The translations under genes were made by a program, and so were the position numbers. A stretch of DNA of 64,000 nucleotides from NCBI GenBank assembly GCA_016235595.1, contig JACRJX010000029.1, forward strand, positions 1 to 64,000, written 5' to 3'. This document shows, in pieces, positions 46,628 through 55,959 of this stretch (position 1 is the stretch's first letter; every line of letters starts with the position of its first letter). The notes under the pieces were generated by a model. That model was not told the origin of the DNA, did no database searches, and was given only the letters and a program-made list of their open reading frames with translations. Source of the DNA: Verrucomicrobiota bacterium (lineage in GTDB: Bacteria; Verrucomicrobiota; Verrucomicrobiia; CAIQCK01).

Positions 46628-46660
46628 CCGTCGGATGATTTTTTCAGTCAATCATCCGAC
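46628..46660. terminator. Bidirectional hairpin terminator between convergent genes
   Basis: CGTCGGATGATT (46628-46639) pairs perfectly with AATCATCCGACG (46649-46660) around a 9-nt T-rich loop. It lies 39 bases after the pgi stop and 31 bases before the stop of the convergent DUF4432 gene, so it can serve both. Confidence 0.8.
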
Positions 46661-46691
46661 GTTTCAGCAGGACACTGACGTCACGCTGCGC

Positions 46692-47819
46692 TCAAAGAGC
46701 TGTCACTGGGCCGTCAAATGCCGCCAGCTCGCGGAGCGCGGAACGATCCGACAGCACGCGGAGCTTCAACAGGTAGCGCCGGCTTTCACCGGGCTGGAGA
46801 TACTGCTCAGCGCGCGGGTCTTTGTCGCGCGCTTTTCCAAGCAGAGACCCGAAGAACGGTTCCATGCCGGAGACATAGGAGCCGCGAGGGCCGTAGTGCT
46901 GCCAATTCGCCATGCGCGGCATCGCTTTCGCCGGGTAGGAAATTTCGAGGGCAAATTTCAATCGTTCGTTGAGCAAACCGATGTGGCAAATGCCACTCTT
47001 GTCCGGCGTGACCTCCACGATCAGGCCACGCTCGCCAAAGCCAGCGTGTCCGGGCAGCGGCTCGGGCACGCGCTTGAGTTGGTTCATCCGCGCGCTGTCC
47101 ATCGGTTGGATGATGTCCTGGCCGGCCGGTGGCGGGATGACCCAGTATTCCGCCTTGCCGCGGTAGATGAACCGTGAGCCGCTGTCGAGCAACGGATAAC
47201 CGAGGTTGCAGTGATAGAGCCAGTGATGTGCTGCGCGGGTGTCGGCGCGATTGGTCACCTCGTCCTCGATGATGATCTCCGGCTGGCCGAGCGTACAACG
47301 GATGGTGCGCCGCACCTCCATCACCGGCCCGAACATCCGGCTGTCGCGCGTGACGAGGCTGATCTGCATGTCGAGCCGGCCGCGATGCGGGTCGGGGTTG
47401 ATGAGTTGCTCGACCGCCGCGGGGAAGTTCGAGTAATGGCCGTGCAGGTTCGTCTTCACACCATCTTCCTCGCGCGGTCCGCCCATATATTGTGGCCCGC
47501 AGGTCGTTACCAAACCGCCTGCCCACCCATAAATCCACTCGATGCCCGTCTGGTGCGCGTGGTTCGGCGGCATGAGGCCGTTCGGCGTCAGAAACGACAG
47601 TGCGTGCTGGTTGAAACGTGCGTCCACGATGTCGCCCCCGCGGTCGAGAGCGACGGTGAATCGCAGTCCCGCGCCGGTGTCCACCAGCGCGATGCGCCCG
47701 CCCGGCCCGCCGAGCGGATGGCTGTCGAGCGTGCCGGTGCGGATGCCGCCGATCTGATGGATGTTCTCGAACTTGTTGGTGTCGAACGCGGTTGCGCGAG
47801 AAGATGGTTTTCTGATCAT
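46692..47819 (-). CDS. Aldose-1-epimerase-like protein (DUF4432)
   Basis: The start ATG 47819 gives 375 residues. The pattern GLRFTVALDRGGDIVDARF, HQTGIEWIYGWAGGLVTTCG, LHGHYSNFPA, IEDEVTNRAD and HHWLYHCNLGYPLLD is that of DUF4432 proteins, relatives of aldose 1-epimerase. They probably isomerise or bind a sugar, and the true substrate is not known. Conserved His residues in HGHYS and YHCNLGYP fit the mutarotase active site. No signal peptide. Confidence 0.85.
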   Translation of the reverse strand: MIRKPSSRATAFDTNKFENIHQIGGIRTGTLDSHPLGGPGGRIALVDTGAGLRFTVALDRGGDIVDARFNQHALSFLTPNGLMPPNHAHQTGIEWIYGWAGGLVTTCGPQYMGGPREEDGVKTNLHGHYSNFPAAVEQLINPDPHRGRLDMQISLVTRDSRMFGPVMEVRRTIRCTLGQPEIIIEDEVTNRADTRAAHHWLYHCNLGYPLLDSGSRFIYRGKAEYWVIPPPAGQDIIQPMDSARMNQLKRVPEPLPGHAGFGERGLIVEVTPDKSGICHIGLLNERLKFALEISYPAKAMPRMANWQHYGPRGSYVSGMEPFFGSLLGKARDKDPRAEQYLQPGESRRYLLKLRVLSDRSALRELAAFDGPVTAL

Positions 47820-47877
47820 GCCGATCAGTTTACCCGGTTTGGGCCGGAGGCAAAGCGAGAAATCCAAACGTCTGTTC

Positions 47878-49443
47878 TTAATGCCGGGTTGGCGATGATC
47901 GCACTGGCTTGCCGGGACGCGCTCCCGTCAGGGAACCGTCGCGGATGACGGCCGTCCCGTTGACGAAGACATCGCTAAAACCAACGGCATAGGCGCGTGG
48001 TTGCTCGAAGGTGGCGCGGTCGGCGACTTGATCGGGATCGAAGACGACGACGTTGGCCGCGCAACCCGGCTTGATCTCGCCGTGGCCTTGCAGGCGGAAT
48101 GTCCGCGCCGGCAGGGAAGTCATCTTGCGGACGGCTTCCTCGAGCGACAGGAGTTTGAGTTCACGCACGTAGCGGCTGAGCACGCGGGCGTTGTTCCCGC
48201 AACTGCGCGGATGTGTCAGCTCGGTCGATGGCGCCCGCGGCCCGCCGTCGCTGGCCACCATCGTCAGCGGGTGGAGGAGAAAGCGGCGGACATCCGCCTC
48301 GTTCATGCCGTGGAAGATGGCCGTGGCGCCGCCGTGGCGTTCGAGGTCGAGAACAAGCTCGATCTGATCGTCGAGGGAGTCGGAGCCGCGCCGGAGTTTG
48401 GCAGCCTGCGGCACGGTTTTGCCGCTGAGCGACTTGTCGTGGCGGCAATCCGCGATGAAGACGTAGCCATAGTCGCTGCGCAGACTCCTCTTCAGCGTCG
48501 CCTTCATTTCCGCGATGATGAGCCGCTTTTGTTCGGGATCGCGGACGCGCTCGATGAACTTCTTGGTGCCGCCCTCTCGGGCCTGGTCGGGAACCAGCCG
48601 GCTCAGGCCGGTGCTGGAGGCGGTGTAGACGTATTGGTCGTGGGCAATGTCCAATCCATCGGCCCGCGCCTTGTCGAGAATGGCCAGCACCTCACCGGCC
48701 CTGCCCCATGCCTTCGGTCCGGCGAGTTTGAGGTGTGAGATTTGCGCGCGAATCCCGGCCTCGCGCGCGACGCGGCAGAGTTCGTCGAGGGCTTCAAAGA
48801 TCTGTTCCGTCTCGTGGCGGATGTGGCTGACGTAGAGGCCGCCGTGCGCGGCAGCGACCCTGGCAAGCTCAATGATCTCCTCTGTCTTGGTGAAGGTGCC
48901 GGGCAGGTAGATCAAGCCTGTGCTGAGGCCGACGGCGCCGTCTTTCATCGCTTGTTCCACCATCGTTTTCATCCGCGAGAGTTCGTCGGCGGAGGGCGGA
49001 CGGTTGAAACTGCCACCCATGGCCTTCACGCGGACGGAATTGTGGCCGATGAGGCTGGCGACGTTGAGCGTGACGTTGGTGGCTTCAAGGTCTTTGAAGA
49101 ACCGGGCGATATCGATGCGCGAGCCGCCACAGTTGCCGGTCACGACGGTCGTGACGCCCATGCGCAGGAAGTTTTCGGCGGCGGAATATTTCAGGATGTC
49201 TTCGGAGTGGGTGTGTACGTCAATAAAACCGGGCGCGACGATCTTGCCGCCCACGTTGATTTCCGAGGCCCCAGAACCGGCGACCTTGCCGACCACGGCG
49301 ATGCAACCGTCCTTGATCGCGAGGTCGCCGGCGAAGGCCGGCTTTCCCGAGCCGTCCACAATCCGGCCATTACGCAGCACGACGTCGAAGTCCGCCGCTG
49401 TCGCGGACAGCGTCATTATAAGAAGGAGCATGAAGGTTTTCAT
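47878..49443 (-). CDS. Exported D-aminoacylase/N-acyl-D-amino-acid deacylase
   Basis: The 521-residue protein has a signal peptide (TFMLLLIMTLSATAA). It continues as an amidohydrolase with the metal motif IDVHTHSE, the region TTVVTGNCGGS, HIRHETEQIFEALDE and the C-terminal ELTHPRSCGNNARVL typical of D-aminoacylases. It probably removes an acyl group from exogenous D-amino acids or peptidoglycan-derived compounds. Its start overlaps the stop of the transglutaminase-like gene (ATGA). Confidence 0.9.
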   Translation of the reverse strand: MKTFMLLLIMTLSATAADFDVVLRNGRIVDGSGKPAFAGDLAIKDGCIAVVGKVAGSGASEINVGGKIVAPGFIDVHTHSEDILKYSAAENFLRMGVTTVVTGNCGGSRIDIARFFKDLEATNVTLNVASLIGHNSVRVKAMGGSFNRPPSADELSRMKTMVEQAMKDGAVGLSTGLIYLPGTFTKTEEIIELARVAAAHGGLYVSHIRHETEQIFEALDELCRVAREAGIRAQISHLKLAGPKAWGRAGEVLAILDKARADGLDIAHDQYVYTASSTGLSRLVPDQAREGGTKKFIERVRDPEQKRLIIAEMKATLKRSLRSDYGYVFIADCRHDKSLSGKTVPQAAKLRRGSDSLDDQIELVLDLERHGGATAIFHGMNEADVRRFLLHPLTMVASDGGPRAPSTELTHPRSCGNNARVLSRYVRELKLLSLEEAVRKMTSLPARTFRLQGHGEIKPGCAANVVVFDPDQVADRATFEQPRAYAVGFSDVFVNGTAVIRDGSLTGARPGKPVRSSPTRH

Positions 49444-50969
49444 TGGATGGCCTTGGTCTGTTCAGGTTCGCAGCTCCACGTATAGGTGCGCTTCGGCACT
49501 TCTTGGCCGTCGCATTCCAGTTCCGGCGTTACAAACATCGTGGTGCGGCGGCGGGCGCTGCGTTTGAGAGGAACCAGTTCCTGGGCAAGATCGTTTCGCT
49601 GGGTCACGAGACGCCAGCGGTCCATCCGGCCAAAGAAGAAGTTGCGGATCGTGCGCCGTTCGGCGTCGGTCAGGCCGGGCACCATGCTGGCGACTTCGCT
49701 ATAGGTGACATCCACCGGCACCCAGCCGAATCGCGGAAAATAAACCTCGGCCCAGACGTGGTCGTTCTTCATCCCCGGCGGGAAAATCGGGCCGTTGTGA
49801 ACGCGCGCCGGAATGCCCACGCTGCGGCACAGCGCCGCGTAGAACAACGACTGGATGACGCAATCGCCGATGCGCCTCTGCCGCACCTCTTCCGACGCAC
49901 AGCCATAGGTGAACGTCGCATCGCGCCAGCACCACACGAAACTGTACTTCACGTTGTCGCAAACCCAATCGTAGAGCAGCCGCGCCTTCCGATAAGGATT
50001 GTCCTCGTGACCCACCACTGAACGCGCCAGTTCGCGAAGCGGCCGGGTGAGCGCCATCTGTTGCTCGGACCGCGTGAAGCGCCGGTAAAGATCGCTCTGC
50101 GTGTCGTAAGGAGGAATCGCGTCAGGGACGATCTGGAAATCGGTGTCGAAAGCGTCGAAGGCCACCTTCATCTCGATGACGAGGTCCTCCTTCTCCGGCC
50201 GCGGCACTTCGAGGCAAGCGATGCCAACCTGGGCCTCAACGTCCGGGCAGGATTTCAATGCGCCCGCCGGCTGCACGGATACGGTGCGAATGTTCTGGGC
50301 GGCGGGCGTCAGCAGCGGGTACGGGAACCATGCGCGCACCAGCCGGCCCGGTGGCAGATCGCTCTGCTTCACCACAACCTTGGTCGTAAACACGAAGCGC
50401 ACGGGGTCCACGTAGTGCTGCGGCGCGCTGCTTGCCGCGCGAAGCCGGTCGAGCCTGGCCGACTCGTCGAGGAACAGCCGGGCGAACTTCAGGAAGTTCT
50501 TTGCCGCCGGTTCATTGCGGGCCATGATCGCCGTGTCGAAGAACTGGAGGTTGGTGACGTTGGTATTGTAATAGAGCTTCTTGCCATCCACCTTCCACGC
50601 GAGCAACCACCCGCGTCGCTCCCACTCGGCCATCTCCGAGGGGCGAAAATCGCGGTAGGTCTTCGCCAGTTGTTCCTGCAACTGCGCCTCGCTCCACACG
50701 AACTTCGCGCGCATGTCCTCAATGCGCGACAATCCTTGTTGGGCGTCGCGCTTCAGCCGCCACGACTGCTCGCTGTCGCAACGCCGCAGCAGATCACGGT
50801 AGATGGTTTCGGCGCGGGTGAACTCGTGTGTTTCCTCCAACTTGAGCGCCTTGCGGTAGAGCCCTGACTGCGGCGACTGAACCGCCGGTTGTTCAGCGGT
50901 GAGCGTAAGGACGGCCGTGAAGATGCATATCGAGACCCAGACGGCGGCGCGAGTCGTGATCGGCTTCAT
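49440..50969 (-). CDS. Exported transglutaminase-like (cysteine peptidase fold) protein
   Basis: The start ATG 50969 is chosen because it gives a signal peptide (AAVWVSICIFTAVLTLTA); the open frame runs further upstream without homology. The 509-residue product has a long N-terminal region with a coiled-coil flavour, then a transglutaminase core: Cys in IGDCVIQSLFYAALCRSVG, His in KNDHVWAEVYFPRFGWVPVD and the final Asp in that segment. Such proteins are peptidases or amidases more often than cross-linkers. Coupling to the D-aminoacylase gene suggests shared peptide substrates. Confidence 0.85.
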   Translation of the reverse strand: MKPITTRAAVWVSICIFTAVLTLTAEQPAVQSPQSGLYRKALKLEETHEFTRAETIYRDLLRRCDSEQSWRLKRDAQQGLSRIEDMRAKFVWSEAQLQEQLAKTYRDFRPSEMAEWERRGWLLAWKVDGKKLYYNTNVTNLQFFDTAIMARNEPAAKNFLKFARLFLDESARLDRLRAASSAPQHYVDPVRFVFTTKVVVKQSDLPPGRLVRAWFPYPLLTPAAQNIRTVSVQPAGALKSCPDVEAQVGIACLEVPRPEKEDLVIEMKVAFDAFDTDFQIVPDAIPPYDTQSDLYRRFTRSEQQMALTRPLRELARSVVGHEDNPYRKARLLYDWVCDNVKYSFVWCWRDATFTYGCASEEVRQRRIGDCVIQSLFYAALCRSVGIPARVHNGPIFPPGMKNDHVWAEVYFPRFGWVPVDVTYSEVASMVPGLTDAERRTIRNFFFGRMDRWRLVTQRNDLAQELVPLKRSARRRTTMFVTPELECDGQEVPKRTYTWSCEPEQTKAIQ

Positions 50970-51136
50970 AGGAGTGTCAGAATCCTTTCGTGCTATCCCT
51001 ACAACGACAGGCCCGGACTCTGCAACTTGATAAGGGCACGCCCTCGTGCGCATTTCCGCGGTCTCGTTCCCTCTGAAGCTATTTTGTCCACATCCTGTCG
51101 GGAGCATTCTCCGGCCATCGCCGTCCAATGGGGTGT

Positions 51137-53371
51137 ATGAAAACATGGATTCAGATTCTCACCTTCTTCGCAATCACCAGCGCCGCTTTCGCCGATGGCC
51201 TGATCGTCATCCACACGCCGACCCATGTGCCGCACGGCCATTACGCGTTCGCGCCGCTGGAGGTTGTCTATCACCACGTCAACGTCAGGATTGATGGACA
51301 GGTTGCCACCACGGCCATCGATCAAGAGTTCTACAACCCCAACCCGCACCGGCTCGAGGGCACCTACATCTTCCCCGTGCCGAAGGGCGCGCAGATCAAC
51401 AAGTTCTCGATGGAAATCGGCGGCCGGCAGGTCGAGGCCGAACTGCTGTCTGCCGACAAGGCCCGCCGCATTTACGAAGACATCGTCCGCACGATGCGCG
51501 ACCCCGCGTTGCTGGAGTACGCCGGCCGCGACCTCTTCAAGGTGCGCATCTTCCCCATTGAGCCGCACAGCCGCAAACACATCACGCTTTCCTACTCGCA
51601 GGTGTTGCGCGCTGACAGCGGGCTGGTCAGCTATGTCTATCCACTGAACACGGAGAAGTTCTCCGCTGCGCCGATCAAGACCGTCAGCGTGAAGGTGGAG
51701 TTGGCCGTCAAACGTCCGCTCAAGACGATCTACTCGCCCAGCCACAACGTCGAGATTCGCCGCCACGACTCGCGCCACGCGACGGTCGGCTTTGAATCGA
51801 GGAACGTGCGGCCCGACACGGATTTCCAGGTTGTCTTCTCGACCGAGGACGCCGACGTGGGTGTCAACCTGATGACTTACAGGAACGGCGACGGCGATGG
51901 TTATTTTCTGTTGCTGGCCTCGCCCGGCGCAGAGATCAAGAGCAACCGCATCGTGCCCAAGGATGTCGCGTTCGTGCTTGATACCTCTGGCTCAATGGCA
52001 GGCAGGAAGCTCGCACAAGCCAAAAAGGCGCTCCAGTTCTGCGTGGAAAACCTCAACGACAACGACCGTTTCGAGTTGATTCGATTCTCGACCGAGGCCG
52101 AGCCGCTCTTCGACAAGCTCGTCAAGGCGAGCGAGGAGAACCGCCAGCGCGCGGCTGATTTCATCAAGGGCCTGAAACCCATTGGCGGCACGGCCATCGA
52201 AGAGGCGTTGCGCAAGGCGCTGGAGTTGCGCCCCGACCGTTCCGACCGGCCCTATGTTGTCATCTTCCTCACCGACGGCCAGCCCACCGTCGGAGTTACC
52301 GACGAGAAGCAGATTCTCTCCAACGTCCGGCGGATCGGCGGTCAGACCCGTGTGTTCTGCTTCGGCATCGGCACCGACGTGAACACGCACCTGCTCGACG
52401 ACATCACCGATACAACGCGCGCGTTCAGTCAATATGTGCTGCCCGACGAGGACATCGAACTGAAGGTCTCGAGCTTCTTCACCAAGATCAAGGAGCCCGT
52501 GCTGGCGAATCCCAAATTGCACTTTGGCGGCGACATCAGGCCGGGCAAAATATACCCGTCGCCGCTGCCCGACCTGTTCAAGGGCGAGCAACTCGTCGTC
52601 GTGGGCCGCTACAGCGGCCATGGCCACGCCGCTGTCACCATCGAGGGCACGGTCAACGGCGTCATGAAGAAATTCACCGACGAAGTGGAGTTTCCCTCGC
52701 GCGACACCGAGCACGACTTCATCCCGCGCCTCTGGGCCACACGGCGCATCGGCTTCCTGCTCGACGAAATCCGCCTCCACGGCGAGAACCGCGAGTTGCG
52801 CGACGAGGTGACCGATCTAGCGCGCAATTACGGCGTCGTGACGCCTTACACGGCCTACCTCATTGTCGAAGACGAGTCACGGCGCAACGTCCCGGTATTC
52901 GCGCGGTCCTTGCAAGGCTTTGATTCCGACCGCGAGGCGCGCGATGCGATGGGACGAAAATGGACTCGCCTCAATATGGAGAAAGCCGGCGGCCAAGCCG
53001 TTTCTGGCTCGCGCAGTTCTTCGGCGTTCAGGTTGGCACCCAACGCCAGCGAAGCGGTCGCTGTTGGAAAAATGGAGGCGCAGCAGAGTGTTGTGGCGGC
53101 TGGTCCCGCGCCCGCCGGGATGACCGCGCGTGTCGCACAGTATACGCAGCAACAACGATTCGTTCGCGGCCGGGCTTTCTTCCAGAACGGCAGCCAGTGG
53201 ATTGACTCAAATGTTCAAGCAATGCCAAACGCGCGACGCGTCCAGGTGAAGTTTAACTCGCAGGATTACTTCGACCTGGTCGCAAAGCATCCGCACGCGC
53301 TGGCGTGGTTCGCCGTCGGCCGCAACGTGCAGGTCGCGTTGGATAACACAGTTTATGAAGTCACTGAATAA
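51137..53371 (+). CDS. Secreted VIT-domain and von Willebrand A protein
   Basis: The start ATG 51137 gives a signal peptide (ILTFFAITSAAFADG) and 744 residues. Residues about 30-150 form a VIT (inter-alpha-trypsin-inhibitor) domain: TAIDQEFYNPNPHRLEGTYI, then LFKVRIFPIEP. Residues about 275-450 form a vWA domain with a complete MIDAS (FVLDTSGSM and later TDGQPT). The tail is beta-rich without an LPxTG or PEP-CTERM signal. It probably mediates metal-dependent protein contacts outside the cytosol. It diverges from the transglutaminase gene and precedes another vWA gene by 15 bases. Confidence 0.9.
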   Translation: MKTWIQILTFFAITSAAFADGLIVIHTPTHVPHGHYAFAPLEVVYHHVNVRIDGQVATTAIDQEFYNPNPHRLEGTYIFPVPKGAQINKFSMEIGGRQVEAELLSADKARRIYEDIVRTMRDPALLEYAGRDLFKVRIFPIEPHSRKHITLSYSQVLRADSGLVSYVYPLNTEKFSAAPIKTVSVKVELAVKRPLKTIYSPSHNVEIRRHDSRHATVGFESRNVRPDTDFQVVFSTEDADVGVNLMTYRNGDGDGYFLLLASPGAEIKSNRIVPKDVAFVLDTSGSMAGRKLAQAKKALQFCVENLNDNDRFELIRFSTEAEPLFDKLVKASEENRQRAADFIKGLKPIGGTAIEEALRKALELRPDRSDRPYVVIFLTDGQPTVGVTDEKQILSNVRRIGGQTRVFCFGIGTDVNTHLLDDITDTTRAFSQYVLPDEDIELKVSSFFTKIKEPVLANPKLHFGGDIRPGKIYPSPLPDLFKGEQLVVVGRYSGHGHAAVTIEGTVNGVMKKFTDEVEFPSRDTEHDFIPRLWATRRIGFLLDEIRLHGENRELRDEVTDLARNYGVVTPYTAYLIVEDESRRNVPVFARSLQGFDSDREARDAMGRKWTRLNMEKAGGQAVSGSRSSSAFRLAPNASEAVAVGKMEAQQSVVAAGPAPAGMTARVAQYTQQQRFVRGRAFFQNGSQWIDSNVQAMPNARRVQVKFNSQDYFDLVAKHPHALAWFAVGRNVQVALDNTVYEVTE

Positions 53372-53386
53372 CCCGAAAGGAATGCC

Positions 53387-54511
53387 ATGAAGACAACGAC
53401 ACTCATCCTCACCCTGACCCTTGCTGGAAGCCTCGCGTGCAACGCGTTCGCCAAGAATGCGCCGGAGAAGGAACGGCCGATTGACCTCGTCATCTGTCTC
53501 GACACGAGCGGCTCGATGAGCGGCCTGATCAACGCGGCCAAACAGAAGCTCTGGGACATCGTCAACGAACTCGCGACGGCGAAACCCAAACCGCATCTGC
53601 GCGTGGCGCTCTACGCCTACGGCACGCCCGGCTATGGCGTGGAAACCGGCTATGTCCGCAAACAGATTGACCTCACCGACGACCTCGACGCCGTTTACGG
53701 GAAGCTCTCCGCGCTCGTCACCGACGGCGGCGACGAATACGTCGCGCGCGTCGTGCGCACAAGCGTATTGGAGCAACCGTGGAGCGCCGAGAAGGACGCG
53801 CTCAAAATCATCGTCGTCGCGGGAAATGAGCCGGCGACACAGGATCGCCAGTTCACGACTGCCGACGTGTGCAAGGACGCGATTACGCGTGGCATCATTG
53901 TCAACGCGATCTATTGCGGTTCGCCGACGAACAGCGAGGCCGACGGCTGGCGCGACGTGGCGCGCTCAGCGGATGGCCAGTTCGCCAGCATTGACCAGGA
54001 CCGTGGCACGATCGTCGTCAGCACGCCGTTCGACCAGAAACTGGCGGCGTTGGGTGGCGAGATCAACCAAACCTATGTGGCCTACGGCGCGCGCGGCGCC
54101 GTCGGTCGTGAGATGCAGTCCGCCGCTGACACGAGCGCGGCGGCGGCCAGCCCGGCGGTGTTTGCCAGCCGCGCCGTGGCCAAAGCCGGCGGCCAGTATC
54201 GCAATTCATCCTGGGACCTCGTGGATGCCATGACCCAGAAGGATTTCGATCTGGCGAAAGTGAAGGAGGAAGAACTGCCTGCCGAGATGAAACCCATGAC
54301 ACTCGACCAGCGTCGTGTCCACCTCGATGCGATGGCGAAGAAGCGCGCCGACGTGCAGCAGCAGATCAACCAGCTTAACGTCCAGCGTCAGAAGTTCATT
54401 GACGAGGAGATGAAGAAGGGCGGCAAGTCCACCGACAAGGCCTTTGACGCCGCCATGCTCCGCGCCATCCGCGAGCAGGCCGTGCGCAAGAGCTTCGTGT
54501 TTGAGAAATAG
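53387..54511 (+). CDS. Secreted von Willebrand A domain protein with coiled-coil tail
   Basis: The 374-residue protein has a signal peptide (TLILTLTLAGSLACNAFA) and a ribosome-binding site AAGGA. It has a vWA domain with MIDAS LVICLDTSGSM and YAYGTPGYGV, but an atypical later loop (VTDGGDEYVARVV). The C-terminal 100 residues are helical and charged (MAKKRADVQQQINQLNVQRQ), a probable coiled coil. It lies 15 bases after the VIT/vWA gene, so the two are probably one operon. Confidence 0.85.
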   Translation: MKTTTLILTLTLAGSLACNAFAKNAPEKERPIDLVICLDTSGSMSGLINAAKQKLWDIVNELATAKPKPHLRVALYAYGTPGYGVETGYVRKQIDLTDDLDAVYGKLSALVTDGGDEYVARVVRTSVLEQPWSAEKDALKIIVVAGNEPATQDRQFTTADVCKDAITRGIIVNAIYCGSPTNSEADGWRDVARSADGQFASIDQDRGTIVVSTPFDQKLAALGGEINQTYVAYGARGAVGREMQSAADTSAAAASPAVFASRAVAKAGGQYRNSSWDLVDAMTQKDFDLAKVKEEELPAEMKPMTLDQRRVHLDAMAKKRADVQQQINQLNVQRQKFIDEEMKKGGKSTDKAFDAAMLRAIREQAVRKSFVFEK

Positions 54512-54533
54512 ACGAAGCCGGGCTGGCCAGCCA

Positions 54534-55949
54534 TTACTTCTTCCAACTTCGCTCGATCTCTTCCAATGACTGGCCCTTGGTTTCCGGCACCACGCGCCAG
54601 ACCAACAGCACCAGCACGACACAGAACGCGGCGTAGGTGTAGAACGGAAAGGCGTGGTTGAACGTGCGCACAAACCACGAGTCCTTCGCGTCGAGCAACG
54701 GGAATGTTTGCGTCACAACGTAATCGGCCAGCCACAGGAAAAACGTTGCCAGGCCCAGCGCCCGGCCGCGGATGGCCGTCGGATAGATTTCCGCAAGGAT
54801 GACCCATGTCACCGGGCCCACGGACAAGCCGAAGCAGGCGATGTAGAGAACGATGAATGCCAGCATCCAGCCGCCCGCCGCCGCCGGGTCGCTCATCGTT
54901 TGCGCCAGCGCGCCCATCGCCACGAGACTGACGCCCATGCCGGCCGCGCCGATGAGCATCAGCGGTTTGCGGCCCCACTTGTCCACGGTCACGATGGCGA
55001 TGAGCGTAAAGAGCACGCCGGAGCCGTTGATAATCATCTGTTGGAGCAGGCCCGCGTCCACGCCGGTCGAGGAACTGAGGTTCTTGAAGAGGGTCGCGCC
55101 AAAATACATGAAGACGTTGATGCCGGTGATCTGTTGGAGGATCGCGAGCGCAACGCCGATGACCAGCGGCCGGCGCAACTGGCGCGAGAACACCTCGCCC
55201 CAGGTGCCGCGTTCCTGCGCCAGCGCCGCGCGAATGCTCGCGCTCTCGGCGTCGGCAAACGCACTGCCGCCGACGCGCCGCAGGATGGCCAGCGCGCTTC
55301 CGTCACGGTGTTTCTCAATGAGCCAGCGCGGGCTTTCCGGAATCGCCAGCAGCAACGCCGCGAAAAACAAGGCGGGCAAAATGCCCGTGCCGAACATCCA
55401 GCGCCAGCCGCTCTGGATGAGCCACGTCTGGTCTCCGCAGCCGGCGATGAAGTAGTTGATGAACGAAGTGGCTGCGATACCGCCCACAATGGCGATCTGG
55501 TTGACCGCCACCATTCGCCCGCGAATCCGGGCCGGTGTGATCTCGGCGATATACATCGGCGTGGAGATCGAGGCGATGCCGATGCCGACGCCGCCGAGGA
55601 CGCGGAAGATGATGAACATCCAGATGTCCGACGGCAAAGCCGTGCCGATGGCCGAGACCAGGAACATCGCCGCCGCCAGAAACAACGCGGCCTTGCGGCC
55701 CAAGCGGTCAGAGAGCGGTCCGACGGATAGCACGCCCGCCGCGCAGCCGATCAGCACGCAGCCGGAGGCCCAGCCTTTCATGAAATCGCTCAACCCAAAC
55801 CGCGCGGTCAGCGGTTCGATCGCGCCAGAGATGACACCGGTGTCGTAACCGAAGAGCAGCCCGCCGAGCGTGGCGACGAAACAGACAAGCGTTACATAAA
55901 GCACGCTGCCTTGGCTGTCGTTGGAGGCAGGCGCCGCGTCGGTTCTCAT
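54534..55949 (-). CDS. Sugar porter (MFS) family transporter
   Basis: The start ATG 55949 gives 471 residues and twelve helices. Sugar porter motifs are LGGLLFGYDTGVISGAI, LSDRLGRK, PESPRWLIEKH, QQITGINVFMYF and PETKGQSLEEIE. Proton-coupled or facilitated uptake of a hexose or pentose is the family role. It is the last gene of the URO-D/beta-helix operon, 10 bases after the beta-helix stop. Confidence 0.93.
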   Translation of the reverse strand: MRTDAAPASNDSQGSVLYVTLVCFVATLGGLLFGYDTGVISGAIEPLTARFGLSDFMKGWASGCVLIGCAAGVLSVGPLSDRLGRKAALFLAAAMFLVSAIGTALPSDIWMFIIFRVLGGVGIGIASISTPMYIAEITPARIRGRMVAVNQIAIVGGIAATSFINYFIAGCGDQTWLIQSGWRWMFGTGILPALFFAALLLAIPESPRWLIEKHRDGSALAILRRVGGSAFADAESASIRAALAQERGTWGEVFSRQLRRPLVIGVALAILQQITGINVFMYFGATLFKNLSSSTGVDAGLLQQMIINGSGVLFTLIAIVTVDKWGRKPLMLIGAAGMGVSLVAMGALAQTMSDPAAAGGWMLAFIVLYIACFGLSVGPVTWVILAEIYPTAIRGRALGLATFFLWLADYVVTQTFPLLDAKDSWFVRTFNHAFPFYTYAAFCVVLVLLVWRVVPETKGQSLEEIERSWKK

Positions 55950-55959
55950 CAATGATTCC

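Noticed and set aside
54521-54532. GGCTGGCCAGCC palindrome between convergent vWA and sugar-porter genes
   Set aside because: Perfect but without loop or T-tract; it cannot form a normal terminator hairpin and may be chance in GC-rich DNA.
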